Positions 56,177 to 64,000 of a stretch of DNA of 64,000 nucleotides are shown here, in pieces. Positions within the stretch are counted from its first letter, which is position 1. Each line of letters begins with the position of its first letter. Source of the DNA: Phaseolus vulgaris (Eukaryota > Streptophyta > Magnoliopsida > Fabales > Fabaceae); contig NC_023750.2 of NCBI RefSeq assembly GCF_000499845.2, forward strand, positions 33,930,823 through 33,994,822. Direction: 5' to 3'. The position numbers were made by a program, and so were the translations under genes. The notes below the pieces were generated by a model. It worked only from the letters and a program-made list of their open reading frames with translations, was not told the origin of the DNA and ran no database searches.

Positions 56177-59100
56177 ATGGCTGGATTTTCAAGTGATGCA
56201 TCCTACAAGCAGAATTCTCCTTCCAAAGCTTCCATTCTTGGTGAATTACATGAAGCTCAAAGAACAATTAGACGGTTGGAGGAGAAAATGCAAAAGATGG
56301 AGGTCCAACAATCTAGACCATCTCCTTCTATCCATGATGGACATCATTCTCATAGACCATCTTCAAGAGCTTCTTCAAATGATGTTGGCCGTGAAGATGA
56401 GCATAGGAGAAGGAGACCTCCACCCCAAGTCCATGGACAAAGACATCATCACCAAGGGGAAAGAATTCACTACGGCAATGGCTTCTATCATGATGCAAAG
56501 TCCAAGCTTCCTTCGGTCAAGTTACCTTGTTTTAATGGTTCTAGTGATCCAAATGTATATTTAGATTGGGAGGCTAAGTGTGAACAAATTTTTGAGATCC
56601 ATGAGATCCAAGATGAGCATAAGCTCAAGCTAGCCACCCTAGAGTTTAGTGATTATGCCATGAAATGGTGGCATGGAATTGTAAAGGACATTATCTATCA
56701 CAAGGGTCCTCCCGTGGACTCTTGGAACTCTTTAAAGGATCACATGCGCGCTAGGTTTGTGCCCCCACATTTTAGGAAAGACCTCATGTTGAGACTCCAA
56801 CGGTTTCAACAAGGCACGCTAAATGTGGATGAATATTATAAGGAGCTTGAGACGCTTGTGCTTAAAATTGAATTAGAAGAAAGTGAAGAAGCCATGGTTG
56901 CTAGGTTTGTGAGTGGTCTTAGGAAGGATATTCAAGACATTGTTGAGTTACAAGAGTATTCATCATTGGGTTCTTTAGTTCATCTTGCAATGAAGGTGGA
57001 AACCCAACTTGCTAAGAAAAACTCTTTTAAAAATGCTTCCAATGATGGATACTACTCCAAGTCTTGGAGAAACAAAACTTCTTTTTCTAAACATCCTTCC
57101 AAAGATTCTTCTTTCAAACCCAAGGAATCTAAGCCATCTACTTCTAGACCTAAGTCTCCCACTAGAACATCTAACACTAAATGCTTTAAATGTATGGGTT
57201 ATGGTCATATTGCTGCAAATTGTCCTTCCAAACGAAGTATGTACATGCATGAGGGCATTGTAGTTAGTGAGCATGATTCGGATTCTCCAAAGCATTCATT
57301 GCATTCTCATGCATCTAGTGAGGAAGAAAGTGAATGTCCACTTGAAGGGGACTTGTTAGTTGTGAGAAGACTTCTTGGACAAGTTTCACAACCTTTTGAT
57401 GAAAGTCAAAGGGAAAATATTTTCCATACAAGATGTCTTATTCAAAACAACATTTGTTCCTTGATAGTGGATGGGGGTAGTTGTGCAAATGTGGCAAGTA
57501 CAAGAGTAGTAGATAAGCTTGGATTGCCTATTATCTCTCATACAAAGCCCTACAAATTACAATGGCTTAGTGAAGTAGGAGAAATAATTGTTAATAAACA
57601 AGTCCTCATCCATTTCTCCATTGGAAAATACAAAGATGAGGTATTATGTGATGTTGTGCCCATGGAAGCCACTCATGTTCTTTTGGGAAGGCCTTGGCAA
57701 TTTGATAGAAAAGTTTTACATGATGGCTTTACCAACAAACTATCTTTTGAATTCCATGGTCACAAGGTTACTTTAAAATCTCTCTCTCCAAGAGAAGTCC
57801 ATGAGGACCAAGTTATCATGAAGAAAAAGAGGGAGAGTGAAAAAGATAAAAAAGATAAGAGTTCTAAGCCTACACTCCTTGTGTCTAGGCGTGATATTGA
57901 AAGGGAAATAGTGGCTCATCATCCTCTTTTCTTAGCCATCCCTAGAACTCTTAGAATAGACTCACTTGTTGATAGTCCTCATTGCTTGGAAAATTTGGTA
58001 GAAGAGTTCAAAGATGTGTTTCAAGATCCTCCAAATGGACTTCCACCTTTGAGAGGGATTGAGCACCAAATTGATTTGATACCGGGCTCTTCTTTACCAA
58101 ATCGTCCAGCATATAGGACCAATCCAAGTGAAACCAAGGAAATTCGCCAACAAGTTGAGGCTTTGATTGAGAAAGGGTGGGTGCAAGATAGCATGAGTCC
58201 TTGTGCTATGCCTATCATCTTAGTGCCAAAAAAGGATGGCACATGGCGAATGTGTTCGGATTGTAGGGCCATCAATAACATAACTATTAAGTATAGGCAT
58301 CCCATACCTAGACTAGATGATTTGTTGGATGAATTACATGGTTCAGAAATCTTTTCAAAGATTGATCTTAAAAGCGGCTACAATCAAATCCGTATCAAAC
58401 CGGGTGATGAATGGAAGACGGCTTTTAAGACCAACTTTGGTTTATATGAGTGGTTAGTTATGCCTTTTGGTTTAACTAATGCACCAAGTACCTTCATGCG
58501 CCTCATGCATCATGTTCTTAGACCTTTCATTGGTAAGTTTGTTGTGGTTTACTTTGATGACATTCTCATTTATAGCTTATCTTTGAATGACCATAGGTTG
58601 CATGTTAGGCAAGTTTTAGAAACCCTTAGGAAGGAACATTTGTATGCTAACCTTGCTAAATGTATGTTTGCTCTTGATCATATAGAATTCCTAGGGTTTG
58701 TATTGAGTTGTAAAGGGGTCCATGTGGACAAAACAAAGGTGGTGGCCATTCAAAATTGGCCTACACCGAAATCTTTGAATGAGGTCCGAAGTTTTCATGG
58801 ACTAGCTTCTTTCTATAGAAGATTTGTCCCAAACTTTGGTACCATTGCCGCACCACTCAATGACATAGTGAAAAAGGATGTGGTCTTTCATTGGGGAGAA
58901 GCACAACAAAATGCTTTTGATACTTTGAAAGAAAAATTGACTAATGCTCCCATCTTGGCCCTTCCTAATTTCACTAAGACATTTGAGATTGAGTGTGATG
59001 CTTCAAGTATAGGTATTGGGGCTGTTCTCCTTCAAGAGGGCCACCCCATAGCCTATTTTAGTGAGAAATTGAAGGGAAGTCATCTCAACTATTCCACTTA

Positions 59101-60805
59101 TGATAAGGAATTATATGCACTTGTTAGGGCTTTGTTTACTTGGCAACACTATCTTTTTCCCAAAGAGTTTGTGATACATAGTGATCATGAATCTCTTAAA
59201 TATTTGAAAAGCCAAAACAAACTTAACAAGAGGCATGCTAAGTGGGTGGAATTCATTGAGCAATTTCCTTATGTGATCAAACACAAGCAAGGCAAAATAA
59301 ATATTGTGGCGGATGCTCTTTCTAGAAGATACACCTTGCTAAATCTTTTAACCTCTCAATATCTTGGTTTTGATCACATTAAGGAACTTTATCATGATGA
59401 CCTTGATTTTTCTCCCATCTATCAAGAGTGTCTTAAAGGAGGACACAAAGACTTTTTTATTCAAGATGGCTTTCTTTTTAAAGGAAAACGTCTTTGTGTT
59501 CCCCAAAGCTCTATTAGATTATCTCTTGTTAGAGAAGCTCATGAGGGGGGTTTAATGGGACATTTTGGGGTTGCTAAAACTTTGGATGTGTTGCATGAAC
59601 ATTTCTTTTGGCCACATATGCATAAACATGTTCATAGTTTGTGTGATAAATGCATAGCTTGCCGCAAAGCTAAGTCTAAAATGCATTCCCATGGTCTTTA
59701 TACTCCTCTTCCTATCCCTTCAATGCCTTGGGTAGATATATCTATGGATTTCATCTTAGGCTTACCCAAGACATCAAAGGGAAAGGACTCCATTTTTGTG
59801 GTAGTGGATCGTTTTTCAAAGATGGCTCACTTTATTCCTTGCCACAAAGTGGATGATGCATGCCACATAGCAAACCTCTTCTTCCAAGAAGTGGTTCGCT
59901 TGCATGGGATTCCTAGGTCTATAGTGTCCGATAGAGATCCTAAGTTCTTGAGTCACTTTTGGAAGACCTTGTGGGGCAAGCTTGGAACTAAGCTTTTATT
60001 TTCTACCACTTGCCACCCACAAACTGATGGTCAAACCGAGGTGGTGAATAGAACTTTGGGACAACTATTGAGATGCTTTATTTCAGGGAATCCTAGAGTG
60101 TGGGAGAATTTACTACCCCATGTTGAGTTTGCATATAACCGAGTAGTAAATTCTACCACCTCCCATTCTCCTTTTGAGGTGGTCTATGGGTTTAATCCCC
60201 TAACACCTCTTGATCTTCTTCCTATTCCCCTTCTTGGAGATGTCTTGTGCAAAGATGGGGATGAAAAGGCTTCTTTTGTGAAAACTTTGCATAAAGACAT
60301 CAAGAAGAAAATTGAGAAGAAGGTTGGCAAGTATGCTGAACTTGCCAATAAAAGGAGAAAAGCATTGTTGTTTGATGAGGGCGATTGGGTTTGGCTTCAC
60401 TTGAGGAAGGATCGTTTTCCTACCCAAAGGAAGTCCAAACTAATGCCTCGAGGGGATGGACCTTTCCAAGTCCTCAAGAGGATTAATGACAATGCTTATG
60501 AGTTAGATATGCCTGATACATTCTTAGGTAGTCATACTTTCAATGTCAGCGATCTAACTCCCTTTTCTGTAGGTCTCCAGAATTCGTGGTCGAATTCTCT
60601 CCAACTCGGGGAGTATGATGGAGATCAAGCTCAAGAGGACATGGAGGCCAATCAACAAGATCAAGAAGAGGTGGAGGCACAAATGGAGGACGCCCATGGA
60701 GGTCAAAGTCCACCTCAAAGGATTACAAGAAGCATGTTCAAAGCTTTGGGAGCTAGAGGACATTTATTTTCTCTTTTTGTAATTTCTTTAGTTGGAGGTG
60801 CTTAG
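56177..60805 (+). CDS. Gag-pol polyprotein, array unit 3 (1542 aa, intact)
   Basis: Protein identical to unit 1 as far as I can read, including Ser962. One silent change was noted: ACC to ACT at 59098 in the STYDKEL block of RNase H. The stop lies in LTR4 at 60803-60805. Units 1 and 3 sharing the ancestral Ser while unit 2 differs shows that the copies have accumulated private mutations since duplication. Confidence 0.95.
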   Translation: MAGFSSDASYKQNSPSKASILGELHEAQRTIRRLEEKMQKMEVQQSRPSPSIHDGHHSHRPSSRASSNDVGREDEHRRRRPPPQVHGQRHHHQGERIHYGNGFYHDAKSKLPSVKLPCFNGSSDPNVYLDWEAKCEQIFEIHEIQDEHKLKLATLEFSDYAMKWWHGIVKDIIYHKGPPVDSWNSLKDHMRARFVPPHFRKDLMLRLQRFQQGTLNVDEYYKELETLVLKIELEESEEAMVARFVSGLRKDIQDIVELQEYSSLGSLVHLAMKVETQLAKKNSFKNASNDGYYSKSWRNKTSFSKHPSKDSSFKPKESKPSTSRPKSPTRTSNTKCFKCMGYGHIAANCPSKRSMYMHEGIVVSEHDSDSPKHSLHSHASSEEESECPLEGDLLVVRRLLGQVSQPFDESQRENIFHTRCLIQNNICSLIVDGGSCANVASTRVVDKLGLPIISHTKPYKLQWLSEVGEIIVNKQVLIHFSIGKYKDEVLCDVVPMEATHVLLGRPWQFDRKVLHDGFTNKLSFEFHGHKVTLKSLSPREVHEDQVIMKKKRESEKDKKDKSSKPTLLVSRRDIEREIVAHHPLFLAIPRTLRIDSLVDSPHCLENLVEEFKDVFQDPPNGLPPLRGIEHQIDLIPGSSLPNRPAYRTNPSETKEIRQQVEALIEKGWVQDSMSPCAMPIILVPKKDGTWRMCSDCRAINNITIKYRHPIPRLDDLLDELHGSEIFSKIDLKSGYNQIRIKPGDEWKTAFKTNFGLYEWLVMPFGLTNAPSTFMRLMHHVLRPFIGKFVVVYFDDILIYSLSLNDHRLHVRQVLETLRKEHLYANLAKCMFALDHIEFLGFVLSCKGVHVDKTKVVAIQNWPTPKSLNEVRSFHGLASFYRRFVPNFGTIAAPLNDIVKKDVVFHWGEAQQNAFDTLKEKLTNAPILALPNFTKTFEIECDASSIGIGAVLLQEGHPIAYFSEKLKGSHLNYSTYDKELYALVRALFTWQHYLFPKEFVIHSDHESLKYLKSQNKLNKRHAKWVEFIEQFPYVIKHKQGKINIVADALSRRYTLLNLLTSQYLGFDHIKELYHDDLDFSPIYQECLKGGHKDFFIQDGFLFKGKRLCVPQSSIRLSLVREAHEGGLMGHFGVAKTLDVLHEHFFWPHMHKHVHSLCDKCIACRKAKSKMHSHGLYTPLPIPSMPWVDISMDFILGLPKTSKGKDSIFVVVDRFSKMAHFIPCHKVDDACHIANLFFQEVVRLHGIPRSIVSDRDPKFLSHFWKTLWGKLGTKLLFSTTCHPQTDGQTEVVNRTLGQLLRCFISGNPRVWENLLPHVEFAYNRVVNSTTSHSPFEVVYGFNPLTPLDLLPIPLLGDVLCKDGDEKASFVKTLHKDIKKKIEKKVGKYAELANKRRKALLFDEGDWVWLHLRKDRFPTQRKSKLMPRGDGPFQVLKRINDNAYELDMPDTFLGSHTFNVSDLTPFSVGLQNSWSNSLQLGEYDGDQAQEDMEANQQDQEEVEAQMEDAHGGQSPPQRITRSMFKALGARGHLFSLFVISLVGGA

Positions 60806-61606
60806 AGGGAAACATTAGAAACCTCTTTTGTTTTAGCATCTTTTAGGCTTTAGTTAGGAGCTTTAGGAGGGGGGGTGTATTAGTAGATAGGTGTAGGAGT
60901 AAATAAGGAGGTGCCAAAGTGAGAGAAGGGATCACACCTTCCTCATGCTTTGTTTTAGGCGCAAATTCTAGAAGCTTTTTAGGAGGGAGTTTTTGAATTT
61001 GTGTAGCTTACTTTTCAGCACCTTAGGCTATAAATATAGGTGCTCTCTTTGTAAAATTCAGATTGGAATTAATCTAAGAAAACTCTACTCAAATTTTGAG
61101 TGACCTTTGGAGAGCTTTTGGAGCCTTCTTCTCTAGTCTTATCTTGATGGATCAATGGAGTCCTCAAGTGGCGGCATCACTCTCATCTAGGAGCATTCCA
61201 CACTTCTAGTGGCGAGATCATCCATCCTCCTTCCATCTTCATGAGCATTCTCTTCTCCTTCCTTTCTTCTTCTTCAATTGTTCATGTTGCTTTGTGTTCT
61301 TGAGTTTTTCAGTTTTGGTTTTTCTATTTTCCAGCACTATGTTCTGTTTTGTTCTTAATTCTGTTTGGTTCATATGAATTGTTGTTTAATTCTGTTCGGA
61401 CATTCCAGCTTTCATTCCCTTTGTTGATTCAATTTGACAATATTTGGTTCATCCAAATGAGTTTGGGATTTGGTACTAGTTTTTGGTGAGTTCTTGTCTT
61501 AGAACAATGATCCAACTCTAAGAAAAGTGCCTCTATATTTTCCAGCTCAAGGTGATTCCTAAGAATGTCAAGAATCTTGTTCTATGTGGCTAGTGGAATC
61601 ACATCA
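60616..61606 (+). repeat. LTR4 of the array (991 bp), right end
   Basis: 3' LTR of unit 3. It ends exactly at ATCACATCA (61606) and is followed by GTGAG and unrelated DNA, whereas the inner LTRs are followed by TG and the PBS. Against LTR1 I see only the C/T difference, so the array is very young. Confidence 0.93.
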
Positions 61607-62111
61607 GTGAGAATTTGAAGACAATGAGCTAGCAACTTGGGTAGCATTTCATTATCAATTCAAATCTCATTTACAAGGGGGCTAACACTTGTAATTATAG
61701 TTTTATAGACAGCCAAGGTGCAAGCTTTAACCCTAAAAAAAAACTCTTGAGATGGTCTAGAGTTGCATTAGGTCCAAGGAGACCTAATTGTAACTCTAGC
61801 TAGACTCTTTCCTTTTCTATTTACACCCTACTCTAATTGACAAAATTGACCTAAAACATGGCCCAAGATAATGGCCAAAATACAAGCCCAAAAAAAGCCT
61901 ATACTACTTTGTACAAATTTATAAGACTAGGAAATTTGGAAGAATAAAGTTAAAAATTAATTATCCATAAAAATAGAGTTTTCTAAACTCTTTCTTCTTC
62001 TTTCCACTAAGTCTTGAAGCTAGATTTAAACAAAAATATACATGCAAGAGAAACACAATAAACCCACTACCCTCGGGTCATCCTAAGATGAACCGCTCTG
62101 ATACCATTAAA
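61607..62111. other. Right flank of the array, LTR-like relic DNA with a PBS-like site
   Basis: GTGAG at 61607-61611 is the right TSD. The following 480 bp continue the partial LTR seen at 40097-40301. The plus-strand CTCTGATACCA at 62096-62106 is a second minus-strand Met-tRNA PBS. Nothing coding. Confidence 0.45.
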
Positions 62112-62697
62112 TGTAACACCCCATAAAATACACCTAACTATTACAATACAAGTTCAACCGAATTCTATACAGACTTGGAGTTTTTCAAAATATTTCTATT
62201 ATAAGATTATGACTTACAGAAATACAAATATTAACAATATAAGCTTCAAAACTACATCCTAAAGCCCTTCAGACCCTCCGACACTTATATGATCATCTAT
62301 TCGTGTACTTAGTACAGTCATCGCAGTTCAAACACACTAAGAAAAACAATGGTAAGCTAATGAAAAGAAATTCCATAACATATTTAATTCATGCAAAAAG
62401 AACCAATCAAATTAATCATTTATAAACATTTCTTTAAATGTTGTCATATAAAATTTCAATACCAATTCTATCATTCATATAGACCACACATGGATCTACT
62501 GTCAATCACAATCATTGGAATTCATTTCAATCCCATCGTCTTCCGGAACACTCATTAAGTATGCCTCTACTAGAGACTAACACCTGATCCAAAGATTACC
62601 AGCTAATCCAATAGAAAGGATCAGGATAAGTTCAAACATCCAATACCGAGTGTCTACAGCAGTACCCGGTGTGTATGAACTCCCTCTTGTTATAATT
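62112..62697 (-). repeat. Partial LTR starting TGTAACACCCC (gypsy-type), minus strand
   Basis: Five bases after the PBS-like site comes TGTAACACCCCATAAAA, a start common to plant Ty3/gypsy LTRs of the Del/Tekay type. Phrases such as GTACCCGGTG near 62665 fit such LTRs. It is cut off at 62697 by the next LTR. Lineage assignment is tentative. Confidence 0.45.
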
Positions 62698-63726
62698 ATA
62701 GGCATTAAACAAGAGGGAAATGAATTATTTTTTAAATATTTTCGCAAGTATTGATGGTAGAGTGAAAGACTATGAAGAATCAATCAATTAGAAAATGTTC
62801 AGCCAATTAGGAAACTATCTTTAGTTTGATTCCAGAAAATCAACCAGTTGTTTTTGCGAAACAATCGGTTGTTTATACCAGCAATTTATAAAAGCAAAGC
62901 TAAAGTAGTTTAAAGAGTATAAGGATAGCGAGATTCACACAAGATGTTTATATTGGTTCACTCTTAACCAAGAGCTACATCTAATCCTCAGCTAACCACT
63001 TAGAATTCACTATGTTCACTAATCAAACCTAGATTACACAACACACACCAAGAGTGATGATCTTGAACCCCTCAAGAACACACACCACTCTTTGGAAAAA
63101 CACAGTTTTCAGAACAATCCTCTGAAATTGCACCGCACCAAATCACACATAAATACAATGATCAAGGAAGAAGGGAATAGAAACCACCTGGATAAAATCA
63201 AAGATTAAAATTTAGAAATACAAGACAATCCTATTCCACACTTTGAGATGATCCAAAAGCTCTTTGAAATATTGAAAAATAATTTTGATTGATCTCTCTT
63301 TCTTAGTTAATGACCAGAAGCGTTAAACAACCTTTTTATACTCCAATCAGATGGTCAAAACATTTAATTCAAGAACCAAAAGTAGTTTGAATCATTTAAA
63401 ATAGATTGGTACAACTTAACAAAATTTTGTTAAGGTTTTCAGAACAACCGATTGAATTGGTTTGACAACAAAGTCAAGCTTTTCAAATCCTTTTCAAAAT
63501 CCACTAAGTGTAAAACAACCGGTTGAATCGATATTTCAACAGGTTGAAGTTTCACACTCTTTAGAAAACACATCTTTTTCAAAAGGATTAAGATTCAATT
63601 AACCTTAGATCATCATAAAGAGTGGATTAACAAATTCAAATACTCTTAGACATACACACACAACCAACAGCAAGGTCTTCAAGTATTCCTTTTGGATTTG
63701 GAGACATCAAAGCACCTTGTTCAACA
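62698..63726 (-). repeat. 3' LTR of a SIRE-like copia running off the right edge
   Basis: Starts TGTTATAATTATAGGC and ends CCTTGTTCAACA (1029 bp). It is the reverse-orientation relative of the solo LTR at 39011-40053: both carry CAACCGGTTG-type words and matching ends. The bases before it (CCTCT) would be the left TSD; the partner lies outside the window. A small open stretch at 62577-62783 spans the border and is not a gene. Confidence 0.8.
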
Positions 63727-64000
63727 ATCTCCCCCTATTTGATGAAGACAAATATCTGGTTTGCTTGTGTTTTAGTGTTTGAATTTGATAGATCTTGCAA
63801 AACATAACTTGTGCATATACAAGGCATGCATAGAAACAGGATAACGCAGGTTTAAAAGACACACGAGAACCAATTTTCTGCATAATTCTTTAAATAAAAA
63901 AATTAGTAAAACAAAGTTATAGCATAATCGAGGTGCAAATCAATGAGTATATCAGAGTTATAGCAACAGTTATAGTAGAATAAGGCACCATAGAGTGTAG
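63727..64000 (-). other. Polypurine tract and 3' internal region of the right-edge copia
   Basis: The plus-strand ATCTCCCCCTATTTGATGAAG directly after the LTR is the complement of a polypurine tract. It is almost the same as in copia B at 4918 (ATCTCCCCCTGTTTGATGG). The remaining 250 bp are non-coding 3' spacer of the element. Confidence 0.7.

Larger units (their letters stand above)
40302..61606 (+). mobile_element. Tandem array of one Ty3/gypsy element: 4 LTRs and 3 internal regions
   Basis: Order: LTR1 40302-41292, internal 41293-47073, LTR2 47074-48063, internal 48064-53844, LTR3 53845-54835, internal 54836-60615, LTR4 60616-61606. The period is 6771-6772 bp. The outer edges are exact LTR ends (TGATG and CATCA, inverted repeats) and the whole block lies between two copies of GTGAG (40297-40301 and 61607-61611). 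I found only six differences among units over 20 kb, two of them homopolymer lengths. So one insertion was amplified in place, most simply by unequal crossing-over between LTRs, or a concatemer integrated. Each internal region has an intact gag-pol. The lineage looks like a chromovirus; a CRM-like placement is my inference. Confidence 0.93.

Overview
The window is repetitive plant nuclear DNA, almost entirely transposable elements nested in and abutting one another. Plant-specific retrotransposon lineages (Tork- and SIRE-like Ty1/copia, Tat-type Ty3/gypsy, chromovirus-like Ty3/gypsy), CACTA and hAT DNA elements and one fragment of a plant splicing-factor gene show a eudicot. A legume, perhaps a phaseoloid bean, is my inference from the style of the repeats and is not proven by the sequence. 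No bacterial, organellar or rRNA/tRNA genes were seen.

Region 1 (139-28073) is a five-level nest, and every level has recognisable ends and a target-site duplication (TSD). A short CACTA element (TSD ATA) holds a TRIM-like miniature LTR element (664-27815, TSD ATTAT). That holds a Tork-like copia (757-27630, minus, TSD GTTGA), which holds a SIRE-like copia with an env-position reading frame (3315-25332, minus, TSD CGTAT). That in turn was split in its RT/RNase H region by a young Tat-lineage gypsy (7551-19504, minus, TSD RCAAA). The Tat element carries gag-pol on the minus strand and a convergent, intron-containing antisense gene on the plus strand, with three minisatellite arrays between them.

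Region 2 (28077-31868) is lower-copy DNA with a decayed internal fragment of an SYF1/XAB2-like splicing-factor gene (31426 to about 31840). It also has a diverged direct duplication and an 895-bp CACTA-like element (30061-30955, TSD TAA).

Region 3 (31869 to about 40300) is a patchwork of relics. It holds a second, decayed Tat element with antisense gene and two satellite-like arrays (one with an alternating A/B dimer structure), a 624-bp hAT-type element (36982-37605, TSD CTGGATGA), an LTR relic related to the region 4 array, and a copia solo LTR (39011-40053, TSD CTTAT).

Region 4 (40302-61606) is the most striking part: a tandem array of one Ty3/gypsy element in the order LTR-internal-LTR-internal-LTR-internal-LTR. 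The three internal regions and four LTRs are nearly identical, each internal region has an intact 1542-codon gag-pol frame, and one 5-bp TSD (GTGAG) flanks the whole 21.3-kb block. The gag-pol stop codon lies inside the downstream LTR.

Region 5 (61612-64000) contains LTR fragments and the 3' LTR of another minus-strand SIRE-like copia that runs off the right edge.
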